Both the position numbers and the translations under genes were made by a program. Positions 13,984 through 21,211 of a stretch of 21,211 nt of DNA are shown piece by piece (within the stretch, counting starts at the first letter, position 1; every line of letters starts with the position of its first letter). The stretch is from CAZOHN01 sp964579325. Lineage in GTDB: Bacteria > Pseudomonadota > Alphaproteobacteria > Rhodobacterales > Rhodobacteraceae. The notes below the pieces were generated by a model that was not told where the DNA came from, did not search any database, and worked only from the letters and a program-made list of their open reading frames with translations. The stretch covers positions 1 through 21,211 of the forward strand of contig CAZOHN010000042.1 in the NCBI GenBank assembly GCA_964579325.1, in the 5' to 3' direction.

Positions 13984-15309
13984 TCACCGCTCGGGGATCA
14001 GGCCCCGTGGGCTGAAGCGCAGGACAAGCAGCAGGATCGCGCCCATCGAAATGAGGCGCATATAGGCGGCCCCATCCTGCAGCCGGGTGGTCAGGGGCGA
14101 GTCCGGCGGCATCATTGCAGTGAGTGCCGACATCGCGTTCGCGCCCAGCGTCTCACCCATCGCCCAGAGCCAGTAGATCAGGAAGCCGCCGAGTATGGCG
14201 CCATAGTTGTTGCCCGATCCGCCCACAATCACCATCACCCAGATGAGGAAGGTGTACTGGAGCGGGATGTAGCTGCCCGGCGTGAGCTGGCCGAACAGCG
14301 TCACCATCATCGCCCCGGCAATGCCACAGATGGCCGAGCCGAGCACGAATATCTGGAGATGTCGCCCCTTCACGTCCTTGCCCATCGCCTCGGCGGCGAT
14401 CTCGTTATCGCGGATCGCGCGCATCATGCGCCCCCAGGGCGACCTGAGCGCGAGCTGGGCAAGCACGACGAGAACGACGAGCACGACGGTGAACAGGCCG
14501 GCATACATCAGCTTCACGGTTATCGACGACGCCGTGGAAGGATCGACGCCGAGGCTGGCGGCGCGGGCGACAAAGACGGGATCGGCCTGGAGCGCAACCT
14601 CCTGCGGCACGGGCCGGGGCACACCGATCACGTTCTTCACGCCACGGCCCAGCCAGTCCTCGTTCTTGAGGATGGCGATAACGATCTCGGAAATTCCAAG
14701 CGTGGCGATCGCGAGGTAGTCGGACCGCAGGCCAAGCGCCGTCTTGCCGATGAGCCACGCAGCGCCGGCTGCGAAGACACCTCCCACCGGCCACGACAGG
14801 ATCACTGGCAACCCGAGACCGCCGAGGTAGCCAGTGGCCGCTGGGTTCACGGCTTCGACGGCCGTTCGTGCCGGATCGAAGACTGCGCGGTAGAGGATGA
14901 AGCCGCCGATCAGGATGCCGAGGAAGGCTATCGTCCGCACTCGACCGGGCGGTATTCGCTTCCACGCCTGTATCGCGGAAACGACAGTGGCAGCCCCGAG
15001 GAACAGCCCCAGGATCAGACGTGGCCCGCCAGCCGCCCAGGCTTCCGGCACTGGCGGCATCGCGACGAGTACCGCTGCGAGCCCGCCAAGTGCGGTGAAC
15101 CCCATCACGCCGATGTTGAAGAGCCCGGCATAGCCCCACTGCATGTTCACCCCGAGCGCCATGACCGCCGAGATCAGCGCCATGTTGAGCACGCTCAGCG
15201 CCACGTTCCAGCTTTGCAGCCAGCCGGTGAGCGCAAACAGCAGCGCAACAAGCGCGAAAAGCAGGACCGGTGGCGCGCCCCGACGGGCTTCGGGCGGACG
15301 GGTGGTCAT
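13984..15309 (-). CDS. livM: Branched-chain amino-acid ABC transporter permease LivM
   Basis: Integral membrane permease of 441 residues, inner-membrane half of the Liv importer. The N-terminus gives several hydrophobic helices (LLFALVALLFALTGWLQSW, LVLNMALISAVMALGVNMQW-type), followed by the family signature GYAGLFNIGVMGFTALGG. Further on are YLAIATLGISEIVI, SPWGRMMRAIRDNEIAAEAMGKDV (the cytoplasmic coupling loop that meets the ATPase) and FVLGSAICGIAGAMM. It is somewhat longer than many LivM proteins because of an insert near residues 85-130. Its ATG overlaps the livH stop (ATGA at 15306-15309). It is the last gene of the operon and ends 4 bases from the convergent photolyase gene. Confidence 0.93.
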   Translation of the reverse strand: MTTRPPEARRGAPPVLLFALVALLFALTGWLQSWNVALSVLNMALISAVMALGVNMQWGYAGLFNIGVMGFTALGGLAAVLVAMPPVPEAWAAGGPRLILGLFLGAATVVSAIQAWKRIPPGRVRTIAFLGILIGGFILYRAVFDPARTAVEAVNPAATGYLGGLGLPVILSWPVGGVFAAGAAWLIGKTALGLRSDYLAIATLGISEIVIAILKNEDWLGRGVKNVIGVPRPVPQEVALQADPVFVARAASLGVDPSTASSITVKLMYAGLFTVVLVVLVVLAQLALRSPWGRMMRAIRDNEIAAEAMGKDVKGRHLQIFVLGSAICGIAGAMMVTLFGQLTPGSYIPLQYTFLIWVMVIVGGSGNNYGAILGGFLIYWLWAMGETLGANAMSALTAMMPPDSPLTTRLQDGAAYMRLISMGAILLLVLRFSPRGLIPER

Positions 15310-16316
15310 ACCGATTTCCCCTTGAAGAGGCCTGTGGGCCGGAACAGGAGCACCACGATCAGGATCGCGAAGGACACCGCGAATTTGTAATCGGTGGCCA
15401 GAAGCTGGACGAGGCCGGCGGGCTGCCAGTCGCCGGGGCTCAGGTAGCCGATGACCTTCTTGAGCGGGTAGGTCACGGCCACTTCGGCAAAGGCGATCAG
15501 GAAGCCGCCCGCGATGGCGCCGAGCGGGCTACCAAGGCCGCCGACAATGGCGGCAGCGAAGATCGGCAGCAGGAGCTGGAAATAGGTGAACGCCTTGAAG
15601 CTCTTGTCGAGACCGTAGAGCGTGCCGGCCGTCGTGGCGAGTGCGGCCGCGATGATCCAGGTCACCGCCACCACCCGCTCGGGGTTGATGCCGGAAAGCA
15701 GTGCGAGGTCCTCGTTGTCGGAGAAGGCACGCATCGACTTGCCGGTACGCGTTTTCATCAGGAACCAGAACAGTGCCGCCACGCAGGCTGCTGCCGTGAC
15801 GAGGGTGATGACCTGCGTGGTGCGGATCGCCAGCCCCTCTTCGAGACCGGTCATGTCGCGGAAATCACGTGCCGAGATGATGAAGCGCGTGCCATCGTCG
15901 AAGGCGATGTCGTTCACCCCGATCAGGAAGCGCACAAGGCCATTCATGATGAACATCACGCCCATCGAGACGATGACGAGGATGACGGGGCTGGCCTTCT
16001 GGGTGCGGTAGAAGCGGTAGACGCCCCGGTCGGTCAGCAACACGAGTGCCGCAGTGGCCGCGATGCCGAAGGGCAGGGCGAGCAGCGCGGTGGGCAGCGG
16101 TGTCAGAGCGACTCCCAATGCGTTAAGCCCCCAGGTCACGAGGATGGTGACGGCGGTGCCGAAGGCCATGGTGTCGCCGTGGGCGAAGTTCGAGAACCGC
16201 AGGATGCCGTAAATCAGCGTCACCCCTAGCGCCCCGAGCGCGAGTTGCGCGCCGTAGGCCGAGGCCGGTATTATGACAAAGTTCAGAAGTGCGACGAGGG
16301 CGTTCAGGATGTCCAT
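15306..16316 (-). CDS. livH: Branched-chain amino-acid ABC transporter permease LivH
   Basis: Permease of 336 residues, partner of LivM. Family signatures are GALGVTLIYGILRFSNFAHGD (28-48), VIVSMGVMFIMNGLVRFLIG, the coupling loop KTRTGKSMRAFSDNEDLALLSGINPERVVA, AAALATTAGTLYG and IFAAAIVGGLGSPLGAIAGG. The ATG has AAGG about 8 bases upstream, inside the end of the small secreted-protein gene that precedes it by 4 bases. LivH and LivM are coupled by ATGA. Some 8 transmembrane segments are expected by hydropathy. Confidence 0.94.
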   Translation of the reverse strand: MDILNALVALLNFVIIPASAYGAQLALGALGVTLIYGILRFSNFAHGDTMAFGTAVTILVTWGLNALGVALTPLPTALLALPFGIAATAALVLLTDRGVYRFYRTQKASPVILVIVSMGVMFIMNGLVRFLIGVNDIAFDDGTRFIISARDFRDMTGLEEGLAIRTTQVITLVTAAACVAALFWFLMKTRTGKSMRAFSDNEDLALLSGINPERVVAVTWIIAAALATTAGTLYGLDKSFKAFTYFQLLLPIFAAAIVGGLGSPLGAIAGGFLIAFAEVAVTYPLKKVIGYLSPGDWQPAGLVQLLATDYKFAVSFAILIVVLLFRPTGLFKGKSV

Positions 16317-16320
16317 TTCG

Positions 16321-16716
16321 TCAGCCTTCTTCAGGGCGGCAGGTCGCGAACTGGGTGATCACCACCGGGCCATCGGTGTCCCGCGCGTGTTCGGTAATCA
16401 CGAGGGTTCCCGCCTCGCGGTCCTGAGTTAGTAGGAGCGTGGTGTCGAGAAGCGTCAGACTCGCGAAGGATCGGACGGGGCCTCTCTCGGTTCGGGTCAC
16501 GGGCCGGTCGAAGCCCGTCTGATTCCCCGCCTGGTCCGTGACGAGGGCGCCCTCCCGACCGATTAGGAGGCTCAGCAAATGGTTGGAGGAGTGGCAGGGG
16601 GCGGGCGACTCGCACACGGTCGTGACCGTGCAGGCAAAGGCCTCGGGCTCGGCCGCGGCCACGGGAAGGGCGGCGGCGCCGATGGCGGGCAAAATGTAGC
16701 GAAGGACTGCCCGCAT
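16321..16716 (-). CDS. Small secreted protein inside the liv operon, 131 residues
   Basis: I do not recognise a family. Residues 1-22 are a signal peptide (LRYILPAIGAAALPVAAAEP region, cleavage after AAA), so it is predicted to be periplasmic. Four cysteines remain in the mature part: three near the N-terminus (FAC, TVC, APC) and one near the C-terminus (ATC). They could form two disulfides. The rest is beta-rich with polar turns, for example ASLTLLDTTLLLTQDREAGTLVITE. It sits 6 bases after the livF stop and 4 bases before the livH start, on the same strand and clearly in the same transcript. Encoding a disulfide-type periplasmic protein between importer subunits hints at a role near the binding protein or membrane, but this is inference. 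Confidence 0.75.
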   Translation of the reverse strand: MRAVLRYILPAIGAAALPVAAAEPEAFACTVTTVCESPAPCHSSNHLLSLLIGREGALVTDQAGNQTGFDRPVTRTERGPVRSFASLTLLDTTLLLTQDREAGTLVITEHARDTDGPVVITQFATCRPEEG

Positions 16717-16722
16717 TGCCTT

Positions 16723-17433
16723 TCAGCCCCCCAGAAACGTTCGGCGCACGTCGGGGTCTGCAAGCAGTTCCTTACCCGTGCCGGTATAGGCGTTGCGGCC
16801 CTGGACGAGGACGTAGCCCTTGTCCGCGATCTCGAGCGCCTGGCGGGCGTTCTGCTCGACCATCAGGATCGTGATGCCGGTGCGGGCCACTTCGATGATC
16901 CGGTCGAACAGCTCGTCCATCACGATGGGCGAGACCCCGGCGGTGGGTTCGTCGAGCATCAGGAGCTTCGGCTCGGTCATGAGGGCCCGGCCCACAGCGA
17001 CCTGCTGGCGCTGTCCGCCCGACAACTCTCCCGCCGCCTGATGCCGCTTCTGCTTGAGGATCGGAAACAGGTCGTAGACCTGCTCGATCGTCGGGCGGAA
17101 GTCGTCCTGGCGCAGGAAGGCGCCCATCTCGAGGTTCTCCTCGACGCTCATGGTCGGGAAGACGTTGCTGGTCTGGGGCACGAAGCCCATGCCCTTTGCC
17201 ACGCGGTCCTGTGGCGAGAGGGCAGTGATATCCTCGCCGCCGAGGGTGACATGCCCACCCCGGAGCCTGAGCATTCCGAACACCGCCTTCATCGCGGTCG
17301 ATTTGCCGGCACCGTTCGGGCCGACAATGACGGCGATCTCGCCCGGCATCGCCTCGATCGTGCAGCCATGGAGGATGTCCGCGGCGCCATAACCGCCAGT
17401 CATCTCGTGGGCGGAGAGGAAGGCGTTGCTCAC
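16723..17433 (-). CDS. livF: Branched-chain amino-acid ABC transporter ATPase LivF
   Basis: ATP-binding subunit of 236 residues, the usual LivF length. Walker A GPNGAGKST, the Q-loop FVPQTSNVFPTMSVEENL, signature LSGGQRQQVAVGRALM, Walker B LLMLDEPTAGVSP and the switch His replaced by Q in MVEQNA, as is normal for LivF. The start is the GTG at 17433, which overlaps the livG stop (GTGA at 17430-17433). The open frame continues upstream to 17571 only as a shadow of livG. LivF pairs with LivG to power the LivHM permease in the inner membrane. Confidence 0.94.
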   Translation of the reverse strand: MSNAFLSAHEMTGGYGAADILHGCTIEAMPGEIAVIVGPNGAGKSTAMKAVFGMLRLRGGHVTLGGEDITALSPQDRVAKGMGFVPQTSNVFPTMSVEENLEMGAFLRQDDFRPTIEQVYDLFPILKQKRHQAAGELSGGQRQQVAVGRALMTEPKLLMLDEPTAGVSPIVMDELFDRIIEVARTGITILMVEQNARQALEIADKGYVLVQGRNAYTGTGKELLADPDVRRTFLGG

Positions 17434-18218
17434 GTCGCGGCCTCCGCCTTCACCTTGTTCTTGAGACCGGTGCCGAGGTAGGCCTCGATCACCCGCTCGT
17501 CGGACTTGACCTCGGCGGGCGTGCCTTCGGCCAGCACCTTGCCTTCCGCCATCACGATGACCGGATTGCATAGACGACCGATGAAATCCATGTCGTGCTC
17601 GATCACGCAGAAGGTATAGCCGCGTTCCTTGTTCAGTCGGATGATCGCATCGCCGATGGTGTTGAGCAGCGTGCGGTTCACGCCCGCGCCCACCTCGTCG
17701 AGGAAGACGATGCGGGCGTCGACCATCATGGTGCGGCCAAGCTCCAGAAGCTTCTTCTGGCCACCCGAGAGATTTCCGGCCTTCTCGTCCGAAAGGTGCG
17801 AAATCGTCAGGAAGTCGAGGACTTCGTCAGCCTTCTTCGCAAGCGCGCGCTCCTCCTCGCGGATCCTCCCGCGCGCGAACCAGGTATTCCACAGCGTCTC
17901 GCCCGCCTGGCCGCCCGGCACCATCATCAGGTTCTCGCGAACGGTCATCGAGGAAAACTCGTGTGCGATCTGGAAAGTGCGCAGGAGGCCCTTGTGGAAA
18001 AGCTCGTGCGGGGTAAGGCCGGTGATGTCCTCGCCCGCCATCGTCACGCGGCCCGAGGTGGGTTTGTAGCGACCCGCAATGACGTTGAAGAGAGTAGTCT
18101 TGCCTGCGCCGTTCGGGCCGATCAGACCGGTGATGGAGCCGGTCTCGATGCGCAGCGACGCGCCGTCCACGGCACGAAAGCCGCCGAAATGCTTGTGCAG
18201 GTCGTCGACGACGATCAT
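17430..18218 (-). CDS. livG: Branched-chain amino-acid ABC transporter ATPase LivG
   Basis: ATP-binding subunit of 262 residues. Walker A GPNGAGKTT, the LivG-type insert with GLLRTFQIAHEFSSMTVREN, signature LSGGQKKLLELGRTM, and Walker B IVFLDEVGAGVN. The residue after the catalytic Glu is Val where most LivG have Pro (DEV, not DEP); the Asp and Glu needed for catalysis are present. The switch His lies in CVIEHDMDFI. AAGGGG lies about 6 bases before the ATG. It follows livK after 116 bases that hold a strong hairpin, and overlaps livF. Confidence 0.94.
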   Translation of the reverse strand: MIVVDDLHKHFGGFRAVDGASLRIETGSITGLIGPNGAGKTTLFNVIAGRYKPTSGRVTMAGEDITGLTPHELFHKGLLRTFQIAHEFSSMTVRENLMMVPGGQAGETLWNTWFARGRIREEERALAKKADEVLDFLTISHLSDEKAGNLSGGQKKLLELGRTMMVDARIVFLDEVGAGVNRTLLNTIGDAIIRLNKERGYTFCVIEHDMDFIGRLCNPVIVMAEGKVLAEGTPAEVKSDERVIEAYLGTGLKNKVKAEAAT

Positions 18219-18283
18219 GCAGCCCCTTCCCCTGTTGTCATCCCCGTCCGGGTCTGTGTGCCCGGTTTCGTCTCTTTGCGAAA

Positions 18284-18308
18284 CAGCCCGGGGAGATGCC
18301 CCGGGCTG
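18284..18308 (-). terminator. Stem-loop after livK, probable partial terminator
   Basis: CAGCCCGGGG pairs perfectly with CCCCGGGCTG around a 5-base loop. On the transcribed minus strand it is followed only by TTTCGC. It lies between the livK stop and the livG start. Such a stem commonly allows more binding-protein mRNA than transporter mRNA, by attenuation or 3'-end protection. Confidence 0.6.
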
Positions 18309-18334
18309 CCCGCCATGTCAAAGGAAATCGAGGC

Positions 18335-19519
18335 TCAGCGGAAGCCGACGGTCTCGATCTTTCCGCCCTTCATCTCGAATTCGCGGTAGTTGCCCGCGGA
18401 TTCACCGGGTCCGATCAGTTCCACGGCGGTCGCGCCGACATAGTCAACGTCGCCGCCGTCCTTGATGATCTGCAGAGCCTTGCCGAGTTCGCCCGGCTGG
18501 ATCGGCTCGCCCGGGGCGTTCGCCACGTCCATGATGTGGTCCTTGTAGACGGCCGGGTCGGAGGAACCGGCCTTCTGCATGGCAAGCATGATCAGCGCGG
18601 CCGCGTCGTAGGCTTCCGGCGAGAAGGCGTTCTTCGGGTTGAAGCCGGCAGCCTCGCCCGCGGCGTGGAACATCGCGACACCGTCGCTGTCGGTCCCGGG
18701 ATGCTGGCCAAACGAGCCTTCGGTCTTTGCGGCGAAGTTGTCCTCGAGCGCCTGGGAGAACATCCCGTCAGGGAACATGAAGGTTTCGAATGCGCCGCTG
18801 TCGAGCGCGGCGTTGGTAATGCCGGCGCCGCCCTGGTCGATGTAGCCCGCGACGACGAGAACGTCACCACCAGCCGCGTCGAGCGCTGCGACCTCGGCCG
18901 AGTAGTCGGCCTTGCCGTCCTCGTGGGGCGTGTTGATCGTGACCGTGCCGCCCGCAGCGGTGAAGGCCGCCTGGAAGCTGTCGGCGAGGCCCTTGCCGTA
19001 GTCGTTGTTGGTGTAGGACACCGCGACCGATGTAATGCCGCGGTCCTTCAGGATGTCGGCCATGACCTGGCCCTGGCGCGCGTCCGAGGGGGCGGTGCGG
19101 AAGAAGAGACCGTTGTCCTCGACCGTCGAGAGGCCCGGCGAGGTCGCCGACGGCGACACCATGACCATCCCGTTCGGGACGGCGACGTTGGTCAGCGCTG
19201 CGCCGGTCACGCCGGAGCAGTCGCCGCCGACGATGCCCTTGACGCCATCCGAGGTTATCAGGCGTTCGGCCGAAGCAGTGGCGAGGCCCGCGTCGATGCA
19301 ACCCGAGTCCGCACGGACCGGAACGACGGTCGAGCCGTCGAGCAGCAGGCCGGAATCGGACACCTCCTTCATCGCGAGCTCGGCGCCCGCGGCCATGTCG
19401 GGGGCGAGCGATTCAAGCGGTCCGGTGAAGCCGAGAAGAATGCCGAGCTTGATCTCTTCGGCCGATGCGACACCTGCGGTGAGCGCGGCCACGGCAGTCG
19501 CCGTGAGAAGCTTCTTCAT
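18335..19519 (-). CDS. livK: Branched-chain amino-acid ABC transporter substrate-binding protein
   Basis: Periplasmic binding protein of 394 residues. Residues 1-20 are a signal peptide (MKKLLTATAVAALTAGVASA). The mature protein starts EEIKLGILLGFTGPLESLAPDM, the classic opening of the LivJ/LivK periplasmic-binding family. It has a cysteine pair at C74 (DSGC) and C101 (GGDC) expected to form the conserved disulfide of these proteins. Other matches are VMVSPSATSPGLS, FFRTAPSDARQGQVMADIL and YTNNDYGKGLADSF. The ATG at 19519 is supported by GGAGA 5-7 bases upstream. An in-frame extension to 19792 lies in the divergent intergenic region and is not real. The ligand could be a branched-chain amino acid or a related amide; the family alone cannot decide. 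It is the first gene of the importer operon. Confidence 0.92.
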   Translation of the reverse strand: MKKLLTATAVAALTAGVASAEEIKLGILLGFTGPLESLAPDMAAGAELAMKEVSDSGLLLDGSTVVPVRADSGCIDAGLATASAERLITSDGVKGIVGGDCSGVTGAALTNVAVPNGMVMVSPSATSPGLSTVEDNGLFFRTAPSDARQGQVMADILKDRGITSVAVSYTNNDYGKGLADSFQAAFTAAGGTVTINTPHEDGKADYSAEVAALDAAGGDVLVVAGYIDQGGAGITNAALDSGAFETFMFPDGMFSQALEDNFAAKTEGSFGQHPGTDSDGVAMFHAAGEAAGFNPKNAFSPEAYDAAALIMLAMQKAGSSDPAVYKDHIMDVANAPGEPIQPGELGKALQIIKDGGDVDYVGATAVELIGPGESAGNYREFEMKGGKIETVGFR

Positions 19520-19688
19520 GTTTGTCTCCCTGTCTGGTTCTTGCGCCCGCAGGGCGGGCATATCGCTCCATTTAGGCGAATAAACCTCGGTCGGGAAGCC
19601 TGTTTTCCTGCCTGACAGATGCGTGAGCGGGCTGGACCCCGGCGATTGCGGGCCCCAGATCAGGGACTGGACAACCCGGAGACGACTG
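19520..19688. other. Divergent intergenic region between livK and the sugar dehydrogenase gene
   Basis: This stretch of 169 bases must hold both promoters. It has an AT-richer part at about 19570-19610. A short hairpin GCCCGC/GCGGGC with a 3-base loop (19545-19559) lies in the predicted livK leader. I find no convincing -35/-10 pair in either direction and claim none. GGAGA at 19679-19683 serves the dehydrogenase start. Confidence 0.4.
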
Positions 19689-20804
19689 ATGCGCAGACCG
19701 CTCGCCCTCGTTGCCCTCGCGGCATCCTTCGCCACATCGACGCCTGCACCTGCGACAGGTTTGGAGACATCTTCCGGGCCGGTCGCCATCACGAAGGTTG
19801 CGGGCGACCTGGATGAGCCCTGGTCGCTGGCATTCCTCCCGGATGGCGGCTTCCTCGTGACGTTGCGCGACGGCGAACTCCGGCGCTATGCGCCGGATGG
19901 TGGCCATGTCTCCGTGGCGGGCGTGCCCCCGGTCGCAGCGGACGGGCAGGGCGGCCTCCTCGATGTCATGCTGCCGCGGGATTTCGGGCGGTCGCGCGAG
20001 GTCTTTCTCTCTTTCTCGAAGCGGCAGGCCGGAGGAGCGGGAACCGCTCTCGGCGTAGGGCGCCTGTCGCCGGACGGGACCCGGCTCGACGGGTTCCGGA
20101 CCATCTTCGAGGCCGCGCGGGGGTCACGCGGGGGGCGGCATTTCGGCAGCCGGATCGTCGAGGCGCGGGATGGAACGCTGTTCCTGACCATCGGTGACAG
20201 GGGGACTGACCAGACTGCGCAAGACCCGATGTTTCACAACGGCAAGGTGATCCGTGTGAATCGGGACGGAAGCGTGCCGGCCGACAATCCGTTTGTCGGA
20301 GTGCCCGGATGGCTTCCGGAGATCTGGTCTCTTGGCCACCGCAACCCTCAGGGCGCAGCGCTTGGGCGTGACGGGACGCTCTGGCTCCATGAACACGGGG
20401 CGCGAGGGGGCGACGAGGTGAACCGGGTCGTAGCCGGAAGGAACTATGGCTGGCCGGTGATTTCCTACGGGCGCCACTATTCAGGATTCCGGATCGGCGA
20501 GGGGACGGCCAAGGCCGGGATGGAACAGCCTGTGCGCTATTGGGACCCCTCAATCGCACCCTCCGGCATGACGATCTACTCCGGCAAACTGTTCCCCGAG
20601 TGGGAAGGAGACATCTTTTTCGGCTCGCTCAACTCCGATTACCTCGGTCGACTCGATGCAGGTGCTTCTTGGGCCGAAGAACGGATCGAAACCCGCGAGA
20701 CCGGACGCGTCCGCGACGTGCGCGAGGCGCCCGACGGGTCGATCTGGTTCCTTTCGGTCCACGAGGGAGCGGTCTTTCGCATGGCTCCGGCCACCGGAGG
20801 CTGA
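19689..20804 (+). CDS. PQQ-dependent sugar dehydrogenase (exported)
   Basis: Predicted periplasmic quinoprotein of 371 residues of the soluble aldose (glucose/sorbosone-type) dehydrogenase family, which oxidises sugars with pyrroloquinoline quinone. Residues 1-23 form a signal peptide (LALVALAASFATSTPAPA). Family matches are LDEPWSLAFLPDGGFLVTLRDGEL (beta-propeller blade 1), GLLDVMLPRDF, HFGSRIVEARDGTLFLTIGDRG (where the catalytic His is expected), NGKVIRVNRDGSVPADNPF, IWSLGHRNPQGAAL, and HGARGGDEVN with GRNYGWPVISYG. Start chosen at 19689, with GGAGA about 6 bases upstream and the signal peptide at the new N-terminus; an in-frame ATG at 19623 adds 22 unlikely residues. Genes for PQQ synthesis are not in the window. 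It diverges from the liv operon and precedes rpsB by 166 bases. Confidence 0.9.
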   Translation: MRRPLALVALAASFATSTPAPATGLETSSGPVAITKVAGDLDEPWSLAFLPDGGFLVTLRDGELRRYAPDGGHVSVAGVPPVAADGQGGLLDVMLPRDFGRSREVFLSFSKRQAGGAGTALGVGRLSPDGTRLDGFRTIFEAARGSRGGRHFGSRIVEARDGTLFLTIGDRGTDQTAQDPMFHNGKVIRVNRDGSVPADNPFVGVPGWLPEIWSLGHRNPQGAALGRDGTLWLHEHGARGGDEVNRVVAGRNYGWPVISYGRHYSGFRIGEGTAKAGMEQPVRYWDPSIAPSGMTIYSGKLFPEWEGDIFFGSLNSDYLGRLDAGASWAEERIETRETGRVRDVREAPDGSIWFLSVHEGAVFRMAPATGG

Positions 20805-20825
20805 GGAGCGGCATCCGCGCAGGGC

Positions 20826-20854
20826 TGGACAGGGTGTGGGAAACCCTGTAAGCG
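20826..20854 (+). promoter_or_regulatory. Possible rpsB promoter overlapping a palindrome
   Basis: TGGACA (20826-20831) resembles a -35 element, and TGTAAG at 20847-20852 or TAAGCG at 20849-20854 would be the -10. The spacing of 15 or 17 bases makes this doubtful. The same bases form ACAGGGT...ACCCTGT (20829-20835 and 20843-20849) with a 7-base spacer. That could be a hairpin ending the dehydrogenase gene or an operator. Confidence 0.3.
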
Positions 20855-20886
20855 CGCCACACTTCACAGGTGAAGGACGGGCTCGT

Positions 20887-20931
20887 CCGGGGGAGACATC
20901 CCCGGCAGTCCACCGGTCGGGGGCAACCCCG
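20887..20931 (+). promoter_or_regulatory. Structured leader upstream of rpsB
   Basis: Two consecutive hairpins in the predicted rpsB leader. The first is CCGGGG (20887-20892) with CCCCGG (20900-20905). The second is CGGGG (20918-20922) with CCCCG (20927-20931) around GCAA, a GNRA tetraloop. The ribosome site GGAAAGGA follows before the ATG at 20971. Feedback by S2 is a reasonable guess for such a leader but is not shown by sequence. Confidence 0.35.
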
Positions 20932-20970
20932 GAACCTTCGCCCCAGGCGCAACCGGAAAGGACATTTGGC

Positions 20971-21211
20971 ATGGCGCTCCCCGAGTTTTCCATGCGTCAG
21001 CTTCTTGAAGCTGGCGTACACTTCGGTCACCAGACCCAGCGGTGGAACCCCCGCATGGGCGAGTACATCTATGGTGATCGCAACGGCATTCACATCATCG
21101 ACCTGACCCAGACGGTCCCGATGCTCGACGCCGCGCTGAACGTGATCCGCGAGACCGTGGCGAAGAACGGCCGCATCCTCTTCGTAGGCACCAAGCGCCA
21201 GGCGCAGAAGG
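20971..21211 (+). CDS. rpsB: 30S ribosomal protein S2 (partial, cut by the window edge)
   Basis: First 80 residues of ribosomal protein S2. MALPEFSMRQLLEAGVHFGHQTQRWNPRM is the conserved N-terminus, and YIYGDRNGIHIIDLTQTVPML and ILFVGTKRQAQ are also invariant family segments. It continues off the right edge. GGAAAGGA lies about 9 bases before the ATG. S2 is usually followed by tsf (EF-Ts), which would be outside the window. Confidence 0.96.
   Translation, partial: MALPEFSMRQLLEAGVHFGHQTQRWNPRMGEYIYGDRNGIHIIDLTQTVPMLDAALNVIRETVAKNGRILFVGTKRQAQK

Noticed and set aside
13948..16229. Two long plus-strand frames opposite livM and livH
   Set aside because: Low-complexity, His/Arg/Asp-rich translation typical of antisense to membrane proteins; no start signal.
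18248..18265. CCGGG/CCCGG repeat downstream of the main livK stem-loop
   Set aside because: A weak 5-bp stem beside a much stronger hairpin.
18296..19615. 439-codon plus-strand frame opposite livK
   Set aside because: Shadow of a canonical periplasmic binding protein gene.
1..21211. CRISPR array, tRNA or rRNA gene, transposon ends, phage genes, toxin-antitoxin or defence genes
   Set aside because: I looked for regular repeats, conserved RNA patterns and hallmark proteins and found none.

Overview
The window is about 65-70% GC by eye. Its genes are densely packed and often coupled by ATGA or GTGA start/stop overlaps. The gene families (DUF2927 lipoprotein, AcuI-type acrylyl-CoA reductase, DUF1326/DUF2182 pair, a liv operon, rpsB at the right edge) fit the chromosome of an alphaproteobacterium of the Rhodobacterales/Paracoccaceae type. 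I see no insertion sequence, phage gene, tRNA, rRNA or CRISPR array. This looks like ordinary chromosome with a few poorly described genes rather than a mobile island.

Layout, left to right. (1) 184-897 (+): secreted protein of two tandem LCCL domains. It converges on 977-2026 (-), an orphan PotD-type substrate-binding protein, with a hairpin between them. (2) 2253-4880 (+): a decayed DUF2182 gene, then intact DUF1326, DinB-like and acuI genes, tightly spaced. (3) 4896-10350 (-): an eight-gene run. In transcription order it is a ThiE-like protein, a GNAT acetyltransferase, a DUF2927 lipoprotein, a 54-residue membrane protein, a CoxE-like VWA protein, a 114-residue membrane-anchored protein, a DedA membrane protein and a hemerythrin-domain protein. 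A good promoter candidate precedes it. (4) 10456-13979 (+): TrmJ-like tRNA methyltransferase, a class-V aminotransferase-fold protein without the desulfurase cysteine motif, and a class I photolyase. (5) 13984-19519 (-): branched-chain amino-acid ABC transporter in the order livK, livG, livF, small secreted protein, livH, livM. A strong stem-loop follows livK. (6) 19689-20804 (+): exported PQQ-type sugar (aldose) dehydrogenase. (7) 20971 to the edge (+): start of rpsB behind a structured leader.

How the genes work together. The liv genes form one complete importer: a periplasmic binding protein, two permeases and two ATPases, plus an unexplained secreted protein encoded between livF and livH. 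The minus-strand eight-gene operon mixes envelope proteins (lipoprotein, DedA, two small membrane proteins) with cytosolic VWA, GNAT, ThiE-like and hemerythrin proteins. Its coupling suggests a shared role that I cannot name, and it is the best candidate here for an undescribed system. The DUF2182 gene beside DUF1326 has lost its middle and is out of frame, so this pair is broken in this genome.
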